Shown piece by piece: positions 23,496 to 30,232 of a stretch of 38,721 nt of DNA (position 1 is its first letter; each line of letters starts with the position of its first letter). The position numbers and the translations under genes are program-made. Below the pieces are notes generated by a model. The model was not told the origin of the DNA and made no database searches. It was given only the letters and a program-made list of their open reading frames with translations. The stretch spans positions 1-38,721 of the forward strand of contig CAZATK010000003.1 of NCBI GenBank assembly GCA_964488085.1, written 5' to 3'. This DNA comes from CAZATK01 sp964488085 (lineage in GTDB: Bacteria; Patescibacteriota; Minisyncoccia; UBA6257; UBA11618).

Positions 23496-23501
23496 ATTTT
23501 A
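23496..23501 (-). promoter_or_regulatory. -10 box of parAB, predicted leaderless
   Basis: TAAAAT on the minus strand, 7 bases before the parA ATG at 23488. The -35 region is poor. It decides the parA start. Confidence 0.55.
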
Positions 23502-23530
23502 AAGTAATTTGAATGATATTAAAAGATTTT

Positions 23531-23617
23531 GGTGGGGTGGCCGAGTGGCTTAAGGCGTCGTTCTCGAAAAGCGATTGGGGAGCAATCCCCTCGTGAGTTC
23601 AAATCTCACCCCCACCG
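23531..23617 (+). tRNA. tRNA-Ser (anticodon CGA)
   Basis: Class II tRNA with a long variable arm (TTGGGGAGCAATCCCC). Acceptor GGTGGGG pairs with CCCCACC, discriminator G. Anticodon stem TCGTT/AGCGA with loop CTCGAAA; T-arm GTGAG/CTCAC. No CCA is encoded. Confidence 0.92.
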
Positions 23618-23633
23618 CCTCGAACTATATCTA

Positions 23634-23662
23634 TTGGTATTTTAAAAAAATTATGTTATCAT
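23634..23662 (+). promoter_or_regulatory. Extended -10 promoter of the 23703 gene
   Basis: TTGGTA (23634-23639), a 17-base spacer and TATCAT (23657-23662) preceded by TGT. The leader contains a small TTTTGAG/CTCAAAA hairpin and then AGGAG before the GTG. Confidence 0.65.
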
Positions 23663-23702
23663 GTACAAAGTTTTTTGAGAACCTCAAAATAGGAGAAAAC
23701 AA

Positions 23703-24134
23703 GTGACACCTTCAATGCCTAATGAAGACATTGTGCTCTTTAATAGAATAAAGCGAAGTCTGTCAGGTTTGCCTGATACGGTAACTTTCACTGACGGAAA
23801 AATCATATCTTGTCACATGCTCTCAAGAGCAGTTTCTATTGTATTTAAAATAAGGTGTCATGATGGATTCTTTTGTAGTCGTTACCGACACTCATGGGTC
23901 ACAACCCCAAATAATAATATAATTGACCTTTGTCCAGTTGCTACGGTTGGCGGTCCTATTATGTATTCTAATGACCCAACGTCTCCAGCTATAACTCTTT
24001 ATACGCCTGTTTCAACTCTTTGTAGTTCTGTAAAAAACGAATCATTTGAAAAAGCTGTGAAGGCAATAATTAGTTCATTGGAACAAAACTTAGAAGGAGG
24101 TTCCCAGCCATGTTTCACAATGTCGTTAAAATGA
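23703..24134 (+). CDS. Orphan protein, 143 aa
   Basis: I do not recognise this protein. The GTG at 23703 has AGGAG 7 bases upstream. The soluble sequence has a central segment with several Cys and His (IISCHMLSRAV, IRCHDGFFCSRYRHSWVTT) followed by NNNIIDLCPVATVGGPIMY. The HSW...IIDxxPV order recalls small Cys-His hydrolase-like domains, but I see no firm match. Its 3' end overlaps the next ORF (24110) by 25 bases. The pair has one promoter and one terminator. Confidence 0.65.
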   Translation: MTPSMPNEDIVLFNRIKRSLSGLPDTVTFTDGKIISCHMLSRAVSIVFKIRCHDGFFCSRYRHSWVTTPNNNIIDLCPVATVGGPIMYSNDPTSPAITLYTPVSTLCSSVKNESFEKAVKAIISSLEQNLEGGSQPCFTMSLK

Positions 24135-24316
24135 CCATTAGAGTAATTGGTTATCTTTTCTTTTTTTTCGGAGTTTTTTCTTCTTTAGCCGCCATGTCAG
24201 ACGTCATTAATAATGAGATAGTAATATTGAGAGCCGAAGAATCAACTGCCTTGGCAATGACTGTTTTTTGCCCTTTTGCAATTTCCGCAGTTGCTCATTA
24301 TATTTCCAAAGGTTAG
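24110..24316 (+). CDS. Small two-span membrane protein, 68 aa
   Basis: Unrecognised. Two hydrophobic segments (about residues 9-30, IRVIGYLFFFFGVFSSLAA, and 47-63, LAMTVFCPFAISAVAHY) joined by a short acidic loop. The ATG has a near-perfect AAGGAGG site 9 bases upstream, inside the preceding gene, so the pair is probably coupled. A small soluble protein with a small membrane partner could be a toxin/immunity or sensor pair; nothing in the sequence proves it. Confidence 0.6.
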   Translation: MFHNVVKMTIRVIGYLFFFFGVFSSLAAMSDVINNEIVILRAEESTALAMTVFCPFAISAVAHYISKG

Positions 24317-24346
24317 CCGTCCATTCAACAAGATCGGGACGGCTTT
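24314..24346 (+). terminator. Terminator of the orphan pair
   Basis: AGCCGTCC and GGGACGGCT flank a 13-base loop and are followed by TTTTTTT. The stem includes the stop codon. Confidence 0.85.
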
Positions 24347-24371
24347 TTTTATTTTTTCTTTCAAGAAAAAA

Positions 24372-24412
24372 TAACCCTTCCGAAGCTCGCCATAGGCGAG
24401 CGAAGGAGGGTA
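24372..24412 (-). terminator. guaB terminator with nested palindrome
   Basis: An outer stem (ACCCTTCC/GGAGGGT) carries an inner CTCGCC/GGCGAG hairpin with an ATA loop. On the minus strand it is followed by a T-run. The GC-rich tip resembles the other inserted palindromes. Confidence 0.75.
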
Positions 24413-25831
24413 TTAAAGGCGAGGCAAGCTTTCTTTCATGCCAGCTTCCGTCATACGAATAAATTTCGCTTTTTGCCAAAATTCTTTAATATTTTTGGCA
24501 CCGCTATAACTCATACCGGACTGAAGCCCGTCAATTAAATTTTGGAGTATTTTTTTAACTTCGCCTCTGTAAGGAACTCTGGTACTTACTCCCTCTGGGG
24601 CTCTCTCTTGCCGTTCTACATTTTTTTCTAAAGCATTTCTGTTAATAGAGGAATCTCTGGAAGCCAATCCACGATACACCTTAACAGCCGCTCCATTTTC
24701 AATAAAATATTCTCCCGGAGATTCTTTGGTGCCGGCAAATAAACTGCCAATCATAACAGTTGACGCCCCAGCCGCCATTGCTTTAGCTAAATCACCCGAA
24801 TTTGTTATTCCTCCATCGGCAATAATCGGTACGCTATATTTTCTGGCCAACTTACTTGATTCCAATATAGCCGTTACTTGCGGTACCCCAGCTCCAGCAA
24901 CAACTCGAGTTGAACAAACAGCCCCCGGGCCAATTCCAATCTTAACCGCATCGGCGCCAGCCGAAATTAAATCCTTAGTCCCATCAGCAGTCGCAACATT
25001 ACCGGCAATCACGTCAGTATTTTTGTACTTTTTTTTTAAATCTTTTACTAAATTAATGCAGGTTTTATGATGGCCATGAGCAATATCAATAACCAAAGCG
25101 TCAACGCCAACTTTGATTAATTTATCAGCTCTCTCTAATCCGTCCTTAACGCCGATGGCCGCCCCCACCAGCAACCTTCCTTTTTTGTCTTTGGCAGATA
25201 ATTGATGCTTATTGATTTTTGCAAAATCAGATGCCGTAATTAATCCTTGTAATATTCCTTTTTTATTTATTAAAGGTAATTTTTCGATTTTATATTTAGA
25301 AAGAATTTCTATTGCCTCTTCCGATTTTATTGAAATATTTGCAGTAATTAATTTAGAACGCGGAGTCATAATTTTTTCCACCGAATTATCTAGATCTTTA
25401 CGAAATCGAACATCGCGTGAAGTAATAATGCCCTCTAGAAATCCTTTATCATTAACTACTAAGATACCGTTGATGCCCTGTTCGGTCATCAATAATAAAA
25501 CATCTTTTAATCTTGCTTCTTTTTTAATTGTTACAGGATCAGAAATAATTAAATTTTCTGCTCTTTTTACTTTTTGCACTTCCGCAACTTGAACATCAGC
25601 AGGAATAAAGCGATGAATAATACCTATTCCTCCTTCACGAGCGATAGCTATTGCCATAGCGGATTCGGTTACCGTATCCATATTAGCACTGACTATAGGA
25701 ATATTTAATTTTAAATTACGAGAAAAATTAGTGCTTAAATTAATAAGTCTGCGAGAAAGTATTTTAGAGTATTGTGGAACCAAAAGCACATCATCAAAAG
25801 ACAGGCCTAAGGGAATTAAATTATTAGACAT
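24413..25831 (-). CDS. guaB: IMP dehydrogenase
   Basis: Oxidises IMP to XMP, the committed step to guanine nucleotides. 472 aa. N-terminus LGLSFDDVLLVPQYSKIL. Two CBS domains are inserted at about 95-205 (VEKIMTPRSKLITANISIKS, EKLPLINKKGILQGLIT). The catalytic loop is KIGIGPGAVCSTRVVAGAGV with the active Cys, then IADGGITNSGDLAKAMAAGA and the flap EGVSTRVPYRG. It is full length. Many CPR genomes lack de novo purine synthesis, so it may work in interconversion of scavenged IMP. An extended -10 (TGTTATAAT) 12 bases before the ATG predicts a very short leader. Confidence 0.96.
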   Translation of the reverse strand: MSNNLIPLGLSFDDVLLVPQYSKILSRRLINLSTNFSRNLKLNIPIVSANMDTVTESAMAIAIAREGGIGIIHRFIPADVQVAEVQKVKRAENLIISDPVTIKKEARLKDVLLLMTEQGINGILVVNDKGFLEGIITSRDVRFRKDLDNSVEKIMTPRSKLITANISIKSEEAIEILSKYKIEKLPLINKKGILQGLITASDFAKINKHQLSAKDKKGRLLVGAAIGVKDGLERADKLIKVGVDALVIDIAHGHHKTCINLVKDLKKKYKNTDVIAGNVATADGTKDLISAGADAVKIGIGPGAVCSTRVVAGAGVPQVTAILESSKLARKYSVPIIADGGITNSGDLAKAMAAGASTVMIGSLFAGTKESPGEYFIENGAAVKVYRGLASRDSSINRNALEKNVERQERAPEGVSTRVPYRGEVKKILQNLIDGLQSGMSYSGAKNIKEFWQKAKFIRMTEAGMKESLPRL

Positions 25832-25843
25832 ACAAACTTAACA

Positions 25844-25852
25844 ATTATAACA
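25844..25852 (-). promoter_or_regulatory. guaB extended -10 promoter
   Basis: TATAAT (25849-25844) preceded by TGT, with 12 bases to the guaB ATG. The -35 is not recognisable. Confidence 0.6.
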
Positions 25853-25882
25853 GAATAATGTAACTTAAGGAATAGTTAGGAG

Positions 25883-25953
25883 GGGCCTATAGTTAAGTGG
25901 CAGAACACCTCATTTGCAATGAGGAGACGGCGGTTCGATTCCGCCTAGGTCCA
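25883..25953 (+). tRNA. tRNA-Ala (anticodon TGC)
   Basis: Acceptor GGGCCTA pairs with TAGGTCC (one G-T), discriminator A. Anticodon stem CCTCA/TGAGG with loop TTTGCAA; T-arm GGCGG/CCGCC. No CCA is encoded. An NTPase gene starts 6 bases after its 3' end. Confidence 0.93.
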
Positions 25954-25959
25954 CTAAAT

Positions 25960-26508
25960 ATGAGAATAGCAGTTATTGGACCACAAAATACCGGGAAAAC
26001 TACCTTTCTAAAAGATTTTTTAAAAGATTTTCCGAAATATAAAACTACAAAGAAAACTTATAGAGATGTAATTGCTAAAAATAGATTGAATATCAATCAA
26101 AAGACGAACGAGAAATCTCAAAAGATGATAATGGAATTTCTTTATAAAGAAATTACTAAGAACAAATTACCTAATATTTTATTTGATAGATGCTTGATTG
26201 ATAATTATGTTTACAGTTATTGCGCTTATTTGAAGGGGGAAATTTCTAAGGAATTTATTTTAGTAACACAAAGAAAAATGTTCGATCATTTAAAGTTTTT
26301 AGATGTCATAATTTTTATTCCCACATCTGTGTCTGTTAAATTGATTAATGATAATGTAAGAGATATTGATACTGGATTTATTGATCTTGTAAATAAAATA
26401 TTTTTTGAGGTGCTTTTCGAAATTTCTCATAAAACAAACATCTTAATTTTTGTAATTTCTGGGAATAGAGCAGAAAGAATAAGACAAGTAAGGGGAAAAT
26501 TATCTTAA
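25960..26508 (+). CDS. P-loop NTPase, AAA_28/NadR-like
   Basis: Small ATPase or kinase-like protein, 182 aa. I reject a longer frame starting at 25897 because it runs through tRNA-Ala, and take the ATG at 25960. The Walker A GPQNTGKTT is near the N-terminus, a helix with DVIAKNRLNIN follows, a Walker B-like strand is NILFDRCLIDNYVYS, and an Arg-rich C-terminus (NRAERIRQVRG) could supply lid arginines. The layout fits the AAA_28 group that includes the kinase domain of NadR, but the substrate is unknown. It starts 6 bases after tRNA-Ala and lies 28 bases before the metallopeptidase/ATP-grasp gene. Confidence 0.75.
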   Translation: MRIAVIGPQNTGKTTFLKDFLKDFPKYKTTKKTYRDVIAKNRLNINQKTNEKSQKMIMEFLYKEITKNKLPNILFDRCLIDNYVYSYCAYLKGEISKEFILVTQRKMFDHLKFLDVIIFIPTSVSVKLINDNVRDIDTGFIDLVNKIFFEVLFEISHKTNILIFVISGNRAERIRQVRGKLS

Positions 26509-26520
26509 AATCTTGTAATT

Positions 26521-26529
26521 TGTTAAAAT
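26521..26529 (+). promoter_or_regulatory. Extended -10 of the 26537 gene, predicted leaderless
   Basis: TGT then TAAAAT (26524-26529), 7 bases before the ATG at 26537. No Shine-Dalgarno is present. Confidence 0.6.
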
Positions 26530-26536
26530 ACCTTTT

Positions 26537-28243
26537 ATGGAATCATTAGTCGGTAAATCTAAAGAAGAAATTTTAAAAACACCCATCAATCAACTGGGGC
26601 TTGAAATTACTGGCTCCGAACTTGAACCAGCAATTAAAAAACTTTATTCGGAATTAGATGCGCTGGGAATACAATTTAAACCGCCGACTTATTTAAGCGA
26701 TAGTTGGGGATGTCCAGAGGCAGTGCCTATTATTGGCATCCCCTTTTATCTTGCCAATAAAACTTTATGGGAAATCGAAAAAGAAAAAATCAACATTGAT
26801 CCCGCTAAATCAAAAATTGCCGAGAACATTGAAGAGGTGCAACAAATTCTTCGCCATGAATCCGGACACGCGTTTAACTATGTATATTCTTTATACAAAC
26901 TCCCCCGCTGGAATGAAGTTTTTGGCGTTTATGAAAAACCATACGAAGATAATTTTGCGCCAATAGTTGAAAGCGATAAATTCGTCCGTCATCTTGAAGG
27001 TTGGTACGCTCAAAAACATCCGGATGAAGATTTTGCCGAAACTTTTGCGGTAGTAATAACCCCAGATTTTGACTGGAAAAAGACGTATAAGGGAACTGCC
27101 GCATACGACAAGCTAGTTTATGTTTCAGAATTAATAAAAGAATATCAAACAAAACCAATGCCGGCTTTTGAAAGCGTTCTGGATGTGCCGATTGAATCTC
27201 TAACCATGACATTGGACGAATGGTATAAAAAAAGGTTATTAGCCCTAACGCCTACTGAAAAAATTTTGATTCTTTTTTATCAGGAATATCCCAAAAAAAG
27301 ACCGATACATGACGCAGTTGTTGATCAAGTTAAAGAAGTTCTTTTGGGCCTTAATTATTTTGTTGCCTTGTTGCCCGTTAATCAAAGCATAGAAAAAATT
27401 ATTAATGTTATAAAGCAAGAAAAGCCCGATTTGATTTTTAATCTCTGCGAAACTTTTAGAGATAATGATAAATTTGAATTCAATATAACCGCGCTTTTAG
27501 AGATGATAAAAATCCCTTTTACCGGCTCTGGTTCCGGAAGTATTTTTTTAAGCCACGATAAACATATAAGTAAAAAAATATTTGATTTCCACAAAATACA
27601 GTATCCAAGTTTTTTCTTTGTGCCATTGGGACAAGTTCCGGAAGTTCCTAAAAACATGAAGTTTCCTCTCTTTGTTAAGCCCGTCCATGAAGACGCTTCG
27701 ATTGGCATTGATGAAAATTCTATAGTATTTGATGAAGAATCTTTAAAGAACCGCGTTAAAGAAGTGCATGCAACTATTAAAGATGATGTCTTAGTGGAAG
27801 AATATATAGAAGGAAGAGAGTTTTTTGTTTCTATTTTAGGAAGACATTTGATAAGGCCGTTGGAGGTTGTTGAGTTAGATTTTTCCAAATGGCCAAAAAA
27901 TAAACCAAAAATATACACTTATAAAGCCAAAGTAGAAGAAGATTCGGAAGAATTTAAATCTATTAATCCTAAAATACCCGATGACTTGACTCCAGATATT
28001 AAAAGCAAAATGCAAGACATTGCTTTTAAGGTTTATTTGGCAATGGGAGCGCGCGATTATGCAAGAGTAGATTTGAGAATGGATAAAGATGGCAATCTGT
28101 TTGTTTTAGAAGCCAACTTAAACCCCTATTTAGCAAAAAATTCAGAAACATCGTTTGCGGCTAAAGCTTCGGGACTGGATTATCAACAATTAATCTCTAG
28201 AATAGTTGAGTTTTCTCTTACTAAGCCCGAAACTAAAATATAG
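26537..28243 (+). CDS. Zinc metallopeptidase-like domain fused to ATP-grasp ligase
   Basis: 568-aa two-domain protein. Residues ~1-230 look like a putative zinc-binding metallopeptidase: HESGH at 107-111, and a downstream acidic helix HPDEDFAETFA (161-171) whose Glu could be the third ligand. Residues ~240-568 are an ATP-grasp fold close to D-Ala-D-Ala ligase: PDLIFNLCE, IPFTGSGSGS, FPLFVKPVHEDASIGI, VEEYIEGREFFVSILG, and the Mg-binding DYARVDLRMDKDG with EANLNP. It would form a peptide-like amide bond at ATP cost while carrying a peptidase-like module. No signal peptide. The actual substrate is unknown; a role in peptidoglycan or a small peptide is inferred. An extended -10 ends 7 bases before the ATG. 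Confidence 0.85.
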   Translation: MESLVGKSKEEILKTPINQLGLEITGSELEPAIKKLYSELDALGIQFKPPTYLSDSWGCPEAVPIIGIPFYLANKTLWEIEKEKINIDPAKSKIAENIEEVQQILRHESGHAFNYVYSLYKLPRWNEVFGVYEKPYEDNFAPIVESDKFVRHLEGWYAQKHPDEDFAETFAVVITPDFDWKKTYKGTAAYDKLVYVSELIKEYQTKPMPAFESVLDVPIESLTMTLDEWYKKRLLALTPTEKILILFYQEYPKKRPIHDAVVDQVKEVLLGLNYFVALLPVNQSIEKIINVIKQEKPDLIFNLCETFRDNDKFEFNITALLEMIKIPFTGSGSGSIFLSHDKHISKKIFDFHKIQYPSFFFVPLGQVPEVPKNMKFPLFVKPVHEDASIGIDENSIVFDEESLKNRVKEVHATIKDDVLVEEYIEGREFFVSILGRHLIRPLEVVELDFSKWPKNKPKIYTYKAKVEEDSEEFKSINPKIPDDLTPDIKSKMQDIAFKVYLAMGARDYARVDLRMDKDGNLFVLEANLNPYLAKNSETSFAAKASGLDYQQLISRIVEFSLTKPETKI

Positions 28244-28245
28244 TT

Positions 28246-28334
28246 AACCCCGTTAGAAGTCTCGCTCGTCCGCCTGAGGCGGACGAGTCCGAAGGACCTT
28301 GGCGAGGATACTTCTAAACGGGGTTGCTTTTTTT
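28246..28334 (+). terminator. Terminator with palindromic insert in its loop
   Basis: The outer stem AACCCCGTTAGAAGT (28246-28260) pairs with ACTTCTAAACGGGGTT (28310-28325, one extra T), followed by GCTTTTTTT. In place of a small loop sits a 49-base GC-rich insert (28261-28309) with its own CTCGTCCGCC/GGCGGACGAG hairpin and a GTCC/GGAC stem. Confidence 0.85.
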
Positions 28335-28411
28335 ATTAAAAGATGGTAGTGTTCCCCTAGTTTGTTGACAGCTTAAAAACGTTTTTTTTGTTCCAAGAAA
28401 GGAGCGGCGAG

Positions 28412-29674
28412 GTGAGAAAAGGTAGAACGCAGGAAGTATTGTCTTGGTTAGATAGTTTGGAAGGCTCGAAAGGGAGCGGAAGCCCTTTTACGCCTTCACC
28501 TGAACTGTTTGAGAAAATCCATAATCAATGGATGGCTGGACGTCCCGACAAAAATGCATTCGTAGTGCATCGTCGAGCCGACCCCGACGAAATAGTTGCG
28601 AGAATTTTACTGATTGTTACCGAAGCAGGACAAAGATTATTGCCAGGCGTAAGTTTTAAAACGCCAGTTTTGTTTACTAACACATCACGAGATTTTGCTG
28701 ATTGCCCAGAGGGCAAGGTGTTTTTGGGAATTGGCGATATTGGATTTAACGAGCACAAATTACCGCCTGAAATTCGAGAAAGCATCTGTTGCGCGGATAT
28801 GACCGCCAAGTACCTAGGAGTTGATCAAGACCTAACATTGTTGCCGCTTATTGAAGCGGCAAAACTAGACGACTTGCACGCTGGCTCTCCTCCCGATTCA
28901 TTAGCTCAAATGATCAAAAGAGCTTATCGGTTGGGAGAAAGCAGTGAAAGTGTAATGAATTGGGCTACGGAAAAATTTGTAGAATGGTACAGGGTTTTAA
29001 GTAGTCAACCAAATAAAGAAGAAGTTTGCCCAGAAGTTCTAGAAGAGTCTTTGTGCGTTGAGGGATATAAATTATTGATAGATAACGAAGAATTTCCGGA
29101 TGTTGAAAAAAATGGGAGTGAGAAAATTAGACGCTCACTATCCTTAACGCCTCCAAGACCCGACTCATTAATTAGAATTATGTTCCGGTCATATGTACTA
29201 AATAAACCAATAGAAGAAGTTCGTCAGTGGGGACAAGAAAGAATCCGACAATGGGAAGAAGATGAACAAAATTCCTCCCATGAAGTTATTCAGCCAGAAT
29301 TGGAAAGATGTGGGGAACTACGCCCTGTAGAAATCGGACACAAAACAGTACTGATTGCTATTATTAGAACCGAAAGATTAAGCAATCAAAAATACAAAGA
29401 ATATGTAGCTAGGTTTACTCGCCGAAGAAAGGGCTGGAATGCCACGGTTACTATTCAAGTTGATGAAAAAGGAAACACACTGATTTTCCCAAATGAAAGT
29501 CATAAAGTAAGATTGGATTCTGTAATTGCCTATTTAATAAATCAAGAAGGCTATATATGGCACGGCCAGTTTAATACTGCTATGAATGGCAGTCTCAAAT
29601 ACGATCAACCGCCCACAAAATTCACCACCGAACAATTAGTAGAAATTGTCTCAAGACTTGCTTGGATAGAATAA
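28412..29674 (+). CDS. Orphan protein with MYG1/DHH-like features and an internal repeat
   Basis: 420 aa from a GTG with AAAGGAG 7 bases upstream; a TTG eight codons earlier lacks such a site. I cannot name it firmly. Residues ~50-135 resemble MYG1/DHH-type hydrolases in layout: FVVHRRADPDEIVARILL, a GIGDIGFNEHKL strand, and a CADMTAKYLG helix. The C-terminal ~100 residues end with YIWHGQFNTAMNG, recalling the FxHxxGF end of MYG1. Expected metal ligands are incomplete. Two copies of a ~35-residue motif occur: SPPDSLAQMIKRAYRL...W (~160-195) and PRPDSLIRIMFRSYVL...W (~248-283). Codon use is less AT-biased than in its neighbours. A terminator follows. Confidence 0.6.
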   Translation: MRKGRTQEVLSWLDSLEGSKGSGSPFTPSPELFEKIHNQWMAGRPDKNAFVVHRRADPDEIVARILLIVTEAGQRLLPGVSFKTPVLFTNTSRDFADCPEGKVFLGIGDIGFNEHKLPPEIRESICCADMTAKYLGVDQDLTLLPLIEAAKLDDLHAGSPPDSLAQMIKRAYRLGESSESVMNWATEKFVEWYRVLSSQPNKEEVCPEVLEESLCVEGYKLLIDNEEFPDVEKNGSEKIRRSLSLTPPRPDSLIRIMFRSYVLNKPIEEVRQWGQERIRQWEEDEQNSSHEVIQPELERCGELRPVEIGHKTVLIAIIRTERLSNQKYKEYVARFTRRRKGWNATVTIQVDEKGNTLIFPNESHKVRLDSVIAYLINQEGYIWHGQFNTAMNGSLKYDQPPTKFTTEQLVEIVSRLAWIE

Positions 29675-29688
29675 GAAAACGAAATGAC

Positions 29689-29720
29689 AATGACCCGCCG
29701 GAGGCGGGTCATTATTTTAT
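29689..29720 (+). terminator. Terminator of the 28412 gene
   Basis: AATGACCCGCC (29689-29699) and GGCGGGTCATT (29703-29713) with a GGA loop, followed by ATTTTAT. Confidence 0.85.
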
Positions 29721-29771
29721 AATTAGCTAATAAACAGCAAAAAATATTGTTTCAAAAACCATCTCACAAGC

Positions 29772-29962
29772 TATAACAAAATCCTTACTTCTCTCAACCC
29801 CTTACGGCCACTCCAGCGGTGGCCTCCAGTTCTTCTCGCCACGGCGAAGTTTTTGTTTTAAGGATAATTGTAACAAAAACACCTCGCTCGTGATTCTCTC
29901 GAGAATCACTTCGCTAGCTTCGCCTGCTCGAAAGGTTTCGAGTAAGTAAGGATTTTGTTATA
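29772..29962. repeat. Structured repeat copy A inside a 19-bp palindrome
   Basis: A 145-bp core (29795-29939) starts CAACCCCTTACGG and ends AAAGGTTTC. It is 98% identical by eye (3 differences) to the reverse complement of 33921-34065. The core has several hairpins (GGCCAC/GTGGCC, TTTTTGTT/AACAAAAA, GTGATTCTC/GAGAATCAC). It is enclosed by TATAACAAAATCCTTACTT (29772-29790) and its exact reverse complement (29944-29962), which is not present around copy B. No ORF of note is inside. Confidence 0.85.
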
Positions 29963-29974
29963 TATCACTATTAG

Positions 29975-30162
29975 CCCACACCAGCCGTCTTGAACGAACT
30001 CTTAAACTCCAGCCCTAATAGGCGAATAGCTTTTTAGGCGGGAGCGTAGCGTCCCTAACAGGGCCGCCTAAAAAGCGTAAGCTAATGGAGCGCGGAGGAC
30101 TCCATTAGCTTATGAGTCCTTAGTGGCTGGAGTAAGAAGAGTGAGAGACGGTCTGGTGGGGG
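29975..30162. repeat. Fold-back H1 with two inner hairpins
   Basis: Outer arms run from CCCACACCAG..CGTC and ACTCCAGCC (29975-30015) to GGCTGGAGT and GACGGTCTGGTGGGG (30124-30162). Inside are CTTTTTAGGCGG/CCGCCTAAAAAG and AAGCTAATGGAG/CTCCATTAGCTT hairpins, giving a branched fold. With copy A this accounts for nearly all of the gene-free stretch 29721-30232; I see no ORF. Confidence 0.7.
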
Positions 30163-30232
30163 CGAATCTAGTTTTAGGGGATTTAATAATAATATGTTTT
30201 CAAGACAATATTTTTTGCTATCGAAAAAATTG

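Noticed and set aside
21808..23530. parS site near parAB
   Set aside because: I found no sequence close to TGTTTCACGTGAAACA in this region; a divergent parS cannot be excluded by eye.
24207..24479. Minus-strand ORF between the orphan pair and guaB
   Set aside because: It runs through two terminators and the end of guaB and has no supporting start signal.
25897..25959. N-terminal extension of the P-loop NTPase
   Set aside because: These codons are the tRNA-Ala gene; the real start is the ATG at 25960.
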